A DNA stretch of 64,000 bases, taken from the NCBI GenBank assembly GCA_031257835.1, contig JAIRNY010000020.1:62001-126000 (forward strand), given 5' to 3'. This DNA is from Candidatus Endomicrobiellum cryptotermitis (GTDB taxonomy: Bacteria > Elusimicrobiota > Endomicrobiia > Endomicrobiales > Endomicrobiaceae). The translations under genes and the position numbers were made by a program. Within the stretch, counting starts at the first letter, position 1. Each line of letters begins with the position of its first letter. This document shows, piece by piece, positions 9,201-17,954 of this stretch. Below the pieces are notes generated by a model that was not told where the DNA came from, did no database searches, and saw nothing but the letters and a program-made list of their open reading frames with translations.

Positions 9201-9968
9201 TTATAGAGGGAATACAACTACTTTTTTTGAAATTGGATTTTCACTTACAACAACTTTAACATTGTAAATCTTTTCTATATTTTTTGCACTTAAAACTTCT
9301 TTTGGTGCTCCACAATCATATATATTGCCATTTTCCATCAAAGCTATTGTATCACAAAATTCACCAGCTAAATTTAAATCATGCAAACTTAATATAATAG
9401 TTTTGTTAAATTTTATATTCAACTCTCTTAAAATTTCTAAAACAGCATTTTGCTTACCTATATCTAAGTGAGATGTAGGTTCGTCAAATAGAATAGTCTC
9501 AGTTTCTTGAGCTAATACTTGAGCTATTAAAACTATTTGCCTTTCACCATCAGAAAGTTCATTTATTTTTCTATTTGCGATATGCGATATTTTTAAAAAG
9601 TCTATAGCTTTATTTACTACTATATAATCTTCTTTTACAGGAATTCTAAATATATTCATGTATGGATATCTTCCAAACATAACAAAATCTTTTACAGACA
9701 AACCACATGATGTGTCCACATATTGAGGCAAAAAGGAAACTTTCTGTGCAAAAGTTTTTTTTGAAAATAAATTTATATTCTCAAAATTTATAAGTACATC
9801 ACCACTATAAGGTTTAAGTAGTTTAGCTATAACCTTTAACAAAGTACTTTTACCAGTCCCATTTTTTCCAATAATTCCAAAAAAATTATTTTTTTCTATG
9901 TTGAGAGTAACATTTTTTAATACTTGTTTTTTCAAGTATCCTGCAGATATATTTTTTACTTTTATCAT
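9201..9968 (-). CDS. btuD: Cobalamin/iron-type ABC importer, ATP-binding subunit
   Basis: A 255-residue ATPase of the BtuD/FecE/FhuC family. It has Walker A G-K-N-G-T-G-K-S-T (about 35-43), the signature L-S-D-G-E-R-Q instead of L-S-G-G-Q, Walker B T-I-L-F-D-E-P with D-loop S-H-L-D, and the switch histidine in S-L-H-D-L-N. It energises import through the BtuC-type permease encoded 1 bp upstream. Siderophore or haem import uses the same family; cobalamin is favoured because btuR lies in the same gene run and a B12-dependent ribonucleotide reductase is encoded nearby. Confidence 0.85.
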   Translation of the reverse strand: MIKVKNISAGYLKKQVLKNVTLNIEKNNFFGIIGKNGTGKSTLLKVIAKLLKPYSGDVLINFENINLFSKKTFAQKVSFLPQYVDTSCGLSVKDFVMFGRYPYMNIFRIPVKEDYIVVNKAIDFLKISHIANRKINELSDGERQIVLIAQVLAQETETILFDEPTSHLDIGKQNAVLEILRELNIKFNKTIILSLHDLNLAGEFCDTIALMENGNIYDCGAPKEVLSAKNIEKIYNVKVVVSENPISKKVVVFPL

Positions 9969-10966
9969 TATATTTTTCTTTCAACTCCAACAAGCAAAAA
10001 CACAAAAAATATTCCACCTACAATGCTTGTTACAACTCCGACTGGCACCTGTATAGGTAAAACCACAATTCTAGCTGTAGTATCACAAACTAAAAGGAAA
10101 ATCGCACCACAAAGTGCACATGCTGGTATTAAAACTGTATTATTTACACCTACAATTTTTCTCATCATGTGCGGTATCATAAGCCCTACAAAACTTATAA
10201 TACCACATATACTAACAGTCACAGCGGTTATAACTGAAGCTATAATAAAGAATATTTTTATAGTTCGATTTATGTTCACACCAACTGTTCTACATTTTTC
10301 TCCACCTAAAACTATTAAATTCAAAGTATTCCCACAAAACGTCAAAAATAATATGCCTGCACAAATTAAAATAGAAACAAATGGAAGGATTTTAATGTCC
10401 ACATAAGAAAGGCTACCCATAAGCCACACAACAGCTGTATGCACATTTCCAGCAGGTGCTAAAACGTACAGAAGCATTACAATAGAAGAAAAAATATAAC
10501 TTACAGCAACTCCTGACAAAATCATAGAATTAGAATTAAAATTCTTATAAGAGCTTAACATATAAACTATAAAAGCAGATACAAAAGCTCCAGCTAAAGC
10601 AAATAAAGGAACAAAAAAAATGGATGTTATGGTAAACAAGCCTGACACAGCTACTGCAGTACCAAAAGCAGCGCCACCAGAAATACCTAAAGTAAATGGG
10701 TCTGCTAACGGATTTTTCAGGATAACTTGAAAAACGCAACCACTTACTGCTAAAGCTGCACCTGCCATGACAGCCATTACAACTCTGGGTAAACGAACAT
10801 AAAAAATCATCTTACATAAATCTATATTATCATTGCCAATAAAAGAGCACACTACATCAAATATAGATATATTAATTGTTCCAAGCCAAAGCGAAACTAA
10901 AATTGAAAACACTAATATAAGAAATAAACATACAAAAATGACCATTATTTTTCTATTAAAAAGCAT
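9968..10966 (-). CDS. btuC: Cobalamin/iron-type ABC importer, permease
   Basis: A 332-residue FecCD-family permease, the usual length. The N-terminal helix is followed by R-L-P-R-V-V-M-A-V-M-A-G-A-A-L-A-V-S-G, the family hallmark, then N-P-L-A-D-P-F-T-L-G-I-S-G-G-A. The later G-x-I-x-F-V-G-L-M-I-P-H-M-M-R is the cytoplasmic coupling-helix motif. About ten hydrophobic segments are visible. It shares its first and last bases with its neighbours (btuF and btuD), so the genes are translationally linked. Confidence 0.9.
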   Translation of the reverse strand: MLFNRKIMVIFVCLFLILVFSILVSLWLGTINISIFDVVCSFIGNDNIDLCKMIFYVRLPRVVMAVMAGAALAVSGCVFQVILKNPLADPFTLGISGGAAFGTAVAVSGLFTITSIFFVPLFALAGAFVSAFIVYMLSSYKNFNSNSMILSGVAVSYIFSSIVMLLYVLAPAGNVHTAVVWLMGSLSYVDIKILPFVSILICAGILFLTFCGNTLNLIVLGGEKCRTVGVNINRTIKIFFIIASVITAVTVSICGIISFVGLMIPHMMRKIVGVNNTVLIPACALCGAIFLLVCDTTARIVVLPIQVPVGVVTSIVGGIFFVFLLVGVERKI

Positions 10967-11805
10967 CAGTTAACACCTTCGTATATAACTTTAACAAGAA
11001 CTTCTACAGTTTGTGAAAACGTTAAAGGTGTTAACATAAACAAATCTTCTTCATCTAAAATAAAAACTTTATTATTTTTTACAGCGTTTAACAATTTATA
11101 TTTCCCCCAAACTTTTTTTTCTTTAATGCCATAATATCCCATATTAGTAATTATTATAATATCCGGGTTACGTTCAAGAACATCTTCAATATTTACAGGA
11201 AAATACCTCAAACTTATATCTTCATACAAATTTTTAGTTTTTGTGTAATAGTTATAGTCGTTTATAAAACTCTTATTTCCTACAGTATATAAAGGTGTTG
11301 CTCCTATTTGCCAAAATAGTTTTAAATCCTTATAAGCAACTATTTTATTGCAAGACCCTTCAACAGATCTTTTTGCTTGCTCAATTATATTTTTAGCATG
11401 TCCTACTCTCTCCAACTTTTCTGCCAACTTTAAGAAATTAGTACAAATATCGTCAAAACTTTTAGCTAAATCCACTACATAAATATCAAAACCAGTATAA
11501 TTATACTGCCTTAATGTGTCAACTACCTTTTGAATATTCCCATCTTTAGAGGCAATAATTAAGTCTGGCTTAAGATAAATTATTTTTTCTATATCTTGTT
11601 CTAACAAACTTCCTATAACTTCTTTGCCAAAACTACCTTTTTTAGAATCTCTTGTTATGCCTTTGACAAAAGATTCCATTTCTAATTCATATAAACTCTC
11701 CGTTACAGACGGAGCTAAAGATATAATCCTCTTATACTCTTTAGAGAAAGGTTTGCCAAAAAATAAAAATAATATAGAGATAATAAAAAATATTTTTCTA
11801 CTCAT
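10966..11805 (-). CDS. btuF: Cobalamin/iron-type ABC importer, substrate-binding protein
   Basis: A 279-residue periplasmic binding protein with an N-terminal signal peptide (K-I-F-F-I-I-S-I-L-F-L-F-F-G-K-P-F-S). The opening R-I-I-S-L-A-P-S-V-T-E-S-L-Y-E-L and P-D-L-I-I-A-S near 80 are typical of the BtuF/FepB class-III fold, with a connecting long helix about 130-150 and N-P-D-I-I-I-I-T near 212. It captures the ligand outside the inner membrane and docks on BtuC. No lipobox is evident, so it is probably soluble in the periplasm. Confidence 0.85.
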   Translation of the reverse strand: MSRKIFFIISILFLFFGKPFSKEYKRIISLAPSVTESLYELEMESFVKGITRDSKKGSFGKEVIGSLLEQDIEKIIYLKPDLIIASKDGNIQKVVDTLRQYNYTGFDIYVVDLAKSFDDICTNFLKLAEKLERVGHAKNIIEQAKRSVEGSCNKIVAYKDLKLFWQIGATPLYTVGNKSFINDYNYYTKTKNLYEDISLRYFPVNIEDVLERNPDIIIITNMGYYGIKEKKVWGKYKLLNAVKNNKVFILDEEDLFMLTPLTFSQTVEVLVKVIYEGVN

Positions 11806-11814
11806 ATTTCTAAA

Positions 11815-12330
11815 TTAATACTCTATACCTTTTTGCGCTTTAGCACCAACACTATATGGATGTTTAATTTCTTTCATTTCAGTAACCAAATCAGCAACTT
11901 CTATTAGCTGTGTAGGAGCCCCCCTCCCTGTAACAATAATATTGGAATTATAAGACAATTCTTTTACCAATTTTAGAAAAATTTTAATATCTATAAATTT
12001 ATCTCTTAAAGCTACATTAAACTCTTCTAAAACTATTAAATCGTACTTTTTATTATCTTTTAAAATTTCTCTTATTTTATCTAGCGCTTGTAAACATTGT
12101 TCTAGTACAACATTTAAACTTAAATTATGATTAAAATATGGGTGCTCTTTTGCAAAATAAAAAAAATCTAAACCTTCCAAATTTCTTAAAATATTTTGTT
12201 CTCCATAAAACTCGCTATCTTTAAACAATTGTATTATGCACACTTTTAAATTATGTCCTAAAGCGCGCACAACTTGTCCAATTGCTGCAGTTGTTTTACC
12301 TTTACCATTTCCAGTATTTACTATTATCAT
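11815..12330 (-). CDS. btuR: Cob(I)alamin adenosyltransferase, CobA/BtuR type
   Basis: A 171-residue P-loop enzyme that transfers the adenosyl group of ATP to cob(I)alamin, making the cofactor used by NrdJ. The N-terminus N-T-G-N-G-K-G-K-T-T-A-A-I-G is diagnostic, followed by V-I-Q-L-F-K-D, the L-I-V-L-E-E-F-N Walker-B-like strand near 100, and V-T-G-R-G-A-P near 138. It is slightly shorter than the E. coli protein (196 residues). It sits 9 bp before btuF and 9 bp after the FTR/rubredoxin gene. No cobalamin riboswitch is visible upstream. Confidence 0.92.
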   Translation of the reverse strand: MIIVNTGNGKGKTTAAIGQVVRALGHNLKVCIIQLFKDSEFYGEQNILRNLEGLDFFYFAKEHPYFNHNLSLNVVLEQCLQALDKIREILKDNKKYDLIVLEEFNVALRDKFIDIKIFLKLVKELSYNSNIIVTGRGAPTQLIEVADLVTEMKEIKHPYSVGAKAQKGIEY

Positions 12331-12339
12331 AAAAATAAT

Positions 12340-12487
12340 CTACTTAAAAAATTCTTTTGATGCTCCACATTTTGGACATTTTTCTGGAGGTTGATCGCAT
12401 AAATGTTTGTACCCACAAACAGAGCATTCCCATCCCTTCGCATTAGCCTGAGAACCATCAACTTGAGAATAAGTAACACCAAAAATT
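12340..12487 (-). pseudogene. Rubredoxin-like domain cut off from the FTR gene by a frameshift
   Basis: Immediately after the FTR stop, another frame reads R-P-R-D-K-I-F-G-V-T-Y, then W-E-C-S-V-C-G-Y and P-P-E-K-C-P-K-C-G-A-S, ending at TAG 12340. The two C-x-x-C pairs are those of a rubredoxin-type iron site. The frame has no ATG, GTG or TTG and is closed just upstream by TAG, so it was probably the C-terminal half of the FTR protein. A one-base change near 12495-12510, or a sequencing error, separates them. Confidence 0.7.
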
Positions 12488-12814
12488 TTATCTCTTGGAC
12501 GGCTCTATAGATGAAATTACTTCTTTATTTTCATAAACATCTTTAGACACATACAAAGCGCAAAAACAAGACCCATACTTTTGCACATCATTTTCCATAT
12601 AAACGCAAGGGCATATAAGATCTGAATCTAACTCATAATTTCCCGTAGACAACCTACACGGACAAGAAGAATATCCATAACGATTTAAATTTTTTATTAG
12701 TCCTTCCAGCAAAGCGTCAACAAAAGCCATATCTGGATTTAAATAATAGTTCTTATCTTTAGCATTTTTCTCTAAAAGAACTCGCAATTCTTGAGCTGAT
12801 TTTATATTGCTCAT
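12488..12814 (-). CDS. Ferredoxin-thioredoxin reductase catalytic subunit
   Basis: A 108-residue protein carrying the complete cysteine set of the FTR catalytic chain: C-P-C-R, then I-C-P-C, then G-S-C-F-C-A-L-Y. Four of these cysteines bind a 4Fe-4S cluster and two form the redox-active disulfide that takes electrons from ferredoxin and reduces thioredoxin-fold partners. The natural partner is probably the glutaredoxin encoded 6 bp upstream. No FTR variable chain is nearby, as in other non-photosynthetic organisms with FTR-like proteins. The C-terminus (S-S-I-E-P-S-K-R) ends where a rubredoxin tail continues in another frame. Confidence 0.85.
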   Translation of the reverse strand: MSNIKSAQELRVLLEKNAKDKNYYLNPDMAFVDALLEGLIKNLNRYGYSSCPCRLSTGNYELDSDLICPCVYMENDVQKYGSCFCALYVSKDVYENKEVISSIEPSKR

Positions 12815-12820
12815 AATATT

Positions 12821-13099
12821 TTACCCTATCGTTTTTTTTATTGATTCTGGTTGATAACCAATTATTGTTTTTGTTTTATCTATAACTATTGTAGGAAACC
12901 CACCTTTAGGATTAACTGCAGAAATTTCCGACATAACCTTGTCTTGTTGAGCACCTTCAAGCAAATCTACATCAATATAACTGTATTTAACACCACTATC
13001 AAGCAAAAATTGTTTTGTTTTTTTACACCAAACACAAGTACTCAATGTGTAAAGAAAAACTGAATGTTTGTCATTTATACCTTCAACATGTTTTATCAT
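12821..13099 (-). CDS. Glutaredoxin-family protein
   Basis: A small thioredoxin-fold protein of 92 residues from the ATG at 13099. The redox motif S-T-C-V-W-C-K-K-T is followed by Y-S-Y-I-D-V-D-L-L and the cis-proline region G-G-F-P-T-I-V-I-D, then G-Y-Q-P-E-S-I. I chose the ATG at 13099 behind AGAGAG; the longer frame would start on TTG and run into the preceding pseudogene. Its position directly before the FTR subunit suggests it is reduced by FTR rather than by glutathione. Confidence 0.85.
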   Translation of the reverse strand: MIKHVEGINDKHSVFLYTLSTCVWCKKTKQFLLDSGVKYSYIDVDLLEGAQQDKVMSEISAVNPKGGFPTIVIDKTKTIIGYQPESIKKTIG

Positions 13100-13140
13100 C
13101 TTGCTCTCTTTTTGCCGCATAAATACGGTTATTGTAGTGA

Positions 13141-14905
13141 TCAATATTTGTAAATTTGCTCTGACAATACTATTAATGTAGTGTCTTTTCCCAGTTCTGA
13201 TTGATTATCAAACCATTCTGGAGTTTGCACTCTCTCAAATCTTAAAATAAACTCCGTGCCCACGCCCTCTTGTGTGTTTATTTTTATTTCCCCTTTCATC
13301 GTTTTCATAGTAGACAGTATTTACTGCGTACCTATTCCGTGCCCCTCTTCTTTTGTCGTTCCTACAGGGATCATTTTCATAAGATTCTCTGCCATCTCTT
13401 TAGGCATACCTTTCCCATTATCTTTAACAATTACCTCTACTTTATTAAGGATTATCTGTTCCCCTTTACATGCTTGCACAGCATTATCTATTAAATTATT
13501 CATCATTCTCTGAAAGTTTGAAAAATTTCCTCTAATAAACACAGATTTGTCAGTCGCAAGAGGAATAAAATTAATAGTTACCACTTTATCATCTTGATAC
13601 TGGTAACGTTTACAATCAACTATAGTAAGTATACTATACAAACTAATATATTCCTCTTGAACTTTATTAATTATGGAATATTCTTTCTCTGAACTTACTT
13701 CTTTTATACTTTTACATTTTTCAATTAAATTTTTTGCCATATCATTTATACTTTTTATAGTTAAATCTAACATCTTTTTCTCTTGCTCTGATAATTTACT
13801 ACTTGAAATATATTGAATCATTTTTAGAGAAGTTATGGGAGAATTTATATCATGAGCTACTTGTTTTGCTATATCAAACAGATCTTTTTGCATTTTCAAC
13901 TCAATTTGTTCTACTTTCTTACGATCTGTTATATCTATCGCAAGTCCTATTATACCTTCTACTTTGTTATTTATTAATAATGGTGCCTTTACAGATAAAA
14001 AATCTTTATGCTTATCTGTTTCTTCAAAAATCATTTGTTTTTTTCTTTCATAACTAGCAAAGAATTATCCCAAGTTTGTTGATCTAAGTCCTTGGCATTC
14101 CATTCTGTAACTACAGTACTTAAAGAAGTATTTTTATATATTATATCGCCATTTTTCCCCATAACAAAAAAATTAACATTTGTAGCATCTCTAGTTATAA
14201 ATTTAATTATTTTATTATTACCTTCATTTATATCCAAAACAAGCGCTTTATTTTCTTGCGCATGCCATGAAATTGTATAAGATAAGTGACGCACATTTAG
14301 ATTGTATTTTTCAATAGCCATTTTTACAGGTACTGAAATAGGCATAGGATGATACACCATGTTTACATTACTAAAATTTAAACATGTATATGCAGTTTCT
14401 CTAAAATAAAATCTATGTTCTTTCCTATATCACCATTTTCATCCAATTTTAAAAGTGCACTATTGGCCATATCAATTACTGCATTTTTAAATTCAATATT
14501 ATTTACAAAATCTTTTTTTATTTGTTTATACAAATCATTAAAACCATCTTTTTGTAACCCTGCAAACCATGACTTTAACTCAAAATCAACAGTTAATTCT
14601 CGATTGCTTCTTTGTTCTTTAAGTACCACTCTGTTGGAATATTAACATCGCAGTATCCTGAAAACTGCGATATGGTATGTCTATAAAGGTAAGAAGTGTC
14701 CGTTATAACAACCTTTTTTACTTTTCTTTTAATGTCTTCACTATTTATTGTATTAATTAGCTCTTCAAATCCCTCACTAGTTTGACTAGTAGTCCCATAA
14801 GATATAACTAAGTCTAACACTACACTATTATCTTGAGCTTTTTCAAAAAACTCCTGTGCTTCTTTACTCCGATTTGCTAACCTATTTGTCAGAATAAACC
14901 TCTTT
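13141..14905 (-). pseudogene. Broken fusion: cyclodipeptide-synthase-like domain + PAS + histidine kinase
   Basis: Minus-strand fragments join into one former protein. First, about 14905-14290, is a domain that looks like a tRNA-dependent cyclodipeptide synthase: L-V-I-S-Y-G-T-T-S, V-V-I-T-D-T-S-Y-L-Y-R-H-T, T-E-W-Y-L-K-N, F-I-L-E-(E)-T-A-Y and V-Y-H-P. From 14360 one unbroken frame runs from that domain into a PAS domain (F-F-V-M-G-K-N-G-D-I-I-Y-K-N). Then come a PAC/HisKA segment with V-A-H-D-I-N-S-P-I-T-S-L-K (the phospho-accepting His) and an HATPase with N-L-I-D-N-A-V-Q-A, D-N-G-K-G-M and G-H-G-I-G-T. Damage includes frameshifts near 14600, near 14395 and in an A-run near 14040, plus a TAA at 13321-13323 after which the same frame continues as M-K-G-E-I-K-I-N-T to 13141. 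The synthase assignment is motif-level only; the kinase is certain. Confidence 0.7.
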
Positions 14906-14941
14906 TTCTATTAACGCTAATATAAATAAGTTACACTAAAT

Positions 14942-15625
14942 TCACAATAAATTATGCTCTTTAAAGCTGAAATATTTATTATTTGTAACTATTATATGAT
15001 CTACTAAAAAAACATCTATAATCCCTAAAGATCTTTTTATGTTGCAAGTAGAATCTATGTCATTTTTAGACGGAGCAAGAATACCTGAAGGATGATTATG
15101 AGCTATTATAACAGATACTGCATTATGTTTTAAAGCAATTTCTGCAATCTTTCTAGTGTTTAAATAAGTTTTATTTACAGTTCCACTTTCTATTTCTAAA
15201 TAAGACAAAATTTCATTTTTAGAATTTAGATTTAAAATATAGATTTTTTCAACTTGCTCTGTACCTATGGCTGACATTAAATAATTATACACTTTTTCTG
15301 GAGAATCTAAAATATTTTTCTCTTTTACATCTAAGGAGCAATAAAAAGATGCAAATTTTTTTAAAAATAATATAAAGATGGCAAGGTTTTCAGAAACTCC
15401 GTTAATCTTTTTTAAATCCTCAACATTTGCATCAACAACTTGCTTCAAACTTCCAAAAATAGAAATCAGCTCTTTAGCTAAAACTTTTACATCTTTTCTT
15501 ACAATAACATATGTCAAAATTAGTTCTAAGACTTCGTAATCTGCCAAACCATGTAAACCATTTAAACAAAATTTATCTTTCAACCTTTTTCTATGGCCTA
15601 TATAATGTAAATTAGTATTGTTCAT
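14942..15625 (-). CDS. radC: RadC-family JAB/MPN protein
   Basis: A 227-residue RadC homologue of normal length. An N-terminal helix-hairpin-helix region (D-Y-E-V-L-E-L-I-L-T-Y-V near 25, K-K-I-N-G-V-S-E near 67) precedes the JAB metalloprotease-like domain. The zinc motif H-N-H-P-S-G with a downstream S-x-x-D lies near 175-190. Despite the name the biochemical role is unsettled; DNA-repair or recombination roles have been proposed. It follows the release-factor-like gene by 1 bp. Confidence 0.9.
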   Translation of the reverse strand: MNNTNLHYIGHRKRLKDKFCLNGLHGLADYEVLELILTYVIVRKDVKVLAKELISIFGSLKQVVDANVEDLKKINGVSENLAIFILFLKKFASFYCSLDVKEKNILDSPEKVYNYLMSAIGTEQVEKIYILNLNSKNEILSYLEIESGTVNKTYLNTRKIAEIALKHNAVSVIIAHNHPSGILAPSKNDIDSTCNIKRSLGIIDVFLVDHIIVTNNKYFSFKEHNLL

Positions 15626-15626
15626 A

Positions 15627-16037
15627 TTAATAAACTATTTTTTCTCTTGTCTTTTTTTTGATAGAAATTATCTTTTTAGATAACAAAATTTTTTCTTTTG
15701 CTCGTTTAGAGCGTTTTCTTTTTTGTTGACGTATTTTTTCTATTCCTTTATGTTTAGAAGAGATACTACCTAAAATTTGTTCCTCTAATTTTTCAACTAA
15801 TAAACGTCTTGCAAAAAATCTATTTATTCTTTGGGATCTTTCTTTAGAACATTTTACTTCTATTCCAGACGGGAGATGCTTTAAATAAACAGCTGTTGAA
15901 ACTTTATTTACATTTTGTCCACCTTTACCAGAAGCCCTTATAAACTTTTCTTCAATGTCAGAGTCTTTAATGTTATATTTTTCAAACTTTTTTTCAAGTT
16001 CACTTTGCTTTTTTGATGTTACGCCAAAATCTATCAT
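15627..16037 (-). CDS. GGQ release-factor-like protein (ArfB/RF-1 domain)
   Basis: A 136-residue single-domain peptidyl-tRNA hydrolase of the class-I release-factor type. The G-G-Q catalytic motif sits in R-A-S-G-K-G-G-Q-N-V-N-K-V-S-T-A-V near residue 37. The C-terminus is very basic (R-Q-Q-K-R-K-R-S-K-R-A-K), as in ArfB, whose tail enters the empty mRNA channel of stalled ribosomes. No codon-recognition domain is present, so ribosome rescue is the likely task. It overlaps the HAD gene by 4 bp. Confidence 0.82.
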   Translation of the reverse strand: MIDFGVTSKKQSELEKKFEKYNIKDSDIEEKFIRASGKGGQNVNKVSTAVYLKHLPSGIEVKCSKERSQRINRFFARRLLVEKLEEQILGSISSKHKGIEKIRQQKRKRSKRAKEKILLSKKIISIKKKTREKIVY

Positions 16038-16648
16038 ATTTTAATTTGTTCTTGCTTAAGTTGATTTATAAGTCCTAACGTATTTGTATAGACATATGCT
16101 TTTATTCCATTTTCTTGCGCTGCAAAAACATTATTTTCTAAGTCATCTGAAAAGAATATCCTTGATGGACAAACATTATAATATTTTATTACATGTTTAA
16201 ATATTTCGTGATCTGGTTTGCGCATGTGAATTTCATAGGAAAGAAAAATTTGATCAAATAAAGAAAAAACTTGACAGTAGCGTTCTTTTAAAAAATTAAA
16301 ATGAAGTTCATTAGTATTTGAAAGTATTCCCAAACAATATTTACCATATAAAGCAGCTATTACGTCCACTGTTCCAGGAATAAGTTCAAATATATTATTC
16401 CATAAGACTCTAAATTCATTATATGTGCCAATATAATGTGTCTTTTTTGCAAGTGTATCATAAAAATCTAAAGAAGACATGTCTCCTTTCTCATATGAGT
16501 AGGCAAGTTCCAAATAAACAGAATCTAACATATTAAAGTTTGATGCCTTATAATTAGGAACTTTTTTTACATAAGCTTTAATAAACTTAAACAAATCAAA
16601 TTTAACTATAACATTGCCTAAATCAAAAATTATGATTTTATCAGACAT
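16034..16648 (-). CDS. HAD-superfamily phosphatase
   Basis: A 204-residue HAD hydrolase. Motif I appears as I-F-D-L-G-N-V-I-V-K-F-D; the catalytic pair D-x-D is D-L-G here, as in the epoxide-hydrolase/YihX branch. Motif II is I-L-S-N-T-N near 113, motif III a lysine in H-M-R-K-P-D near 147, and motif IV F-F-S-D-D-L-E-N-N near 166-174. Substrate is probably a sugar or nucleotide phosphate, but the sequence does not say which. Confidence 0.82.
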   Translation of the reverse strand: MSDKIIIFDLGNVIVKFDLFKFIKAYVKKVPNYKASNFNMLDSVYLELAYSYEKGDMSSLDFYDTLAKKTHYIGTYNEFRVLWNNIFELIPGTVDVIAALYGKYCLGILSNTNELHFNFLKERYCQVFSLFDQIFLSYEIHMRKPDHEIFKHVIKYYNVCPSRIFFSDDLENNVFAAQENGIKAYVYTNTLGLINQLKQEQIKI

Positions 16649-16666
16649 AAAAAAATAATTTTCCTT

Positions 16667-17927
16667 TCAATTTCTTAATTGTTTTTCCTTTTCTACTTGC
16701 ATATTTTTAGCAGCTTCAATAGGAGACTTCCCACCAACCACAATAGCTTGTAAATTTGTATTAAAATAATTAGTCACTTGCCAACTTTCTTGCTTTGCTA
16801 AAGAAGGATAAACACTTTTCATATTCTCATAAAAAACATTTAATATTTTAGGTAATCCTTTATTTATTTTTTTATTTGCAGGAATACTTAACGTTTCTTG
16901 AGCAAGTAAAATTTGCTGTGGTTGCTGGGTTAACCATTTTAAAAAATCTATAGCTTTTTGTCTATTAACACTAGCTTTGTTTACATAAAAATATGTCCTT
17001 CCATCAATAAAACTTTTAACATCAACTTCTTTAGAAACTGGCGGTGGCAAAAAAACATCTAAGTTAATTTTCTCTTTACCTTCTATATACATAGGTAATG
17101 CCCACGAACCGCCAAATATCCTTGCAACTTTCCTTAAAGAGAACTCTTTTTCTGCTTCATTGTTAGTCATATTCATTATACCTAATGAAGGCGTAAAAAA
17201 ATTATTGTCTTGCATATCTTTAAAAAGATTAAATATAGTAATCCATTTTTCACTTGTATATGGCCAGTTACCATATATTGTTTGTAAAACACCATTTTCA
17301 CCCAAAATAGACAATTCATACAATTTAGCAAAAGATCCCATAAACCAACCTTGAGCAAACCCACTAACAAAGGGCTTTATGTTTGCTTTATTAATTTTTT
17401 CCAATCTCAATAAATTCTTGCCAGGTAGCAGGATGTTGTTGAGGGTTAAGACCTGCTTTAACGAATAAGTCTTTGTTGTAAAAAATCATCAAAGATTGCA
17501 TATCTAATGGAACACTATAAATTCCAGGTTCTATATTCCATTCATTTTTACTTTCCTAATAATCTTTTATTTTAATAGTGCTTCAGAAAAAAATATTTCT
17601 CTCCAAGAACCTTCATTTAAATCTTTAGAAAGGTTAGCAACAATACCCTCTTGTATGAATGAAGCAACTTCTCTTTTATCTGCTAAAGGATTAAAAATTT
17701 CTGGGAGTTCGTCAGAAGTTTGAGCTATTAATACTTTGTTTCTGTAAACATCTTTTGGATAATATTCTTTAAAAACTACTCTTATGCCAGTTTCCTGTAA
17801 ATATTTTTTTGCAAGATTTTCAAAAGTTTACAGTAATATCAACTTGAGAACGTATAACACTTTTTCCACAAGAAACAAATAAAACAAACATCAACGATAA
17901 ACATATTATTTCTTTAAAATGACTCAT
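16667..17927 (-). pseudogene. Broken extracellular solute-binding lipoprotein (sugar ABC type)
   Basis: The former gene starts at ATG 17927 with a lipoprotein signal (L-M-F-V-L-F-V-S-C-G-K) that hits a stop after about 35 codons. The protein continues in other frames (L-P-E-I-F-N-P-L-A-D-K-R-E-V-A near 17690, then I-Y-S-V-P-L-D-M-Q-S near 17510). The last 247 codons (16667-17410) stay open: W-F-M-G-S-F, I-F-G-G-S-W-A-L-P-M-Y, K-A-I-D-F-L-K-W-L-T. This is the family-1 sugar-binding architecture. At least three disruptions are visible. No matching permease or ATPase genes are in the window. Confidence 0.82.
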
Positions 17928-17954
17928 CGTTTTACTCCAATGTCATTATTTATT

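Noticed and set aside
12331..13141. Possible cobalamin riboswitch upstream of btuR
   Set aside because: The space upstream of btuR is filled by the FTR/rubredoxin and glutaredoxin genes, and no B12-box-like sequence was seen there or before the glutaredoxin.
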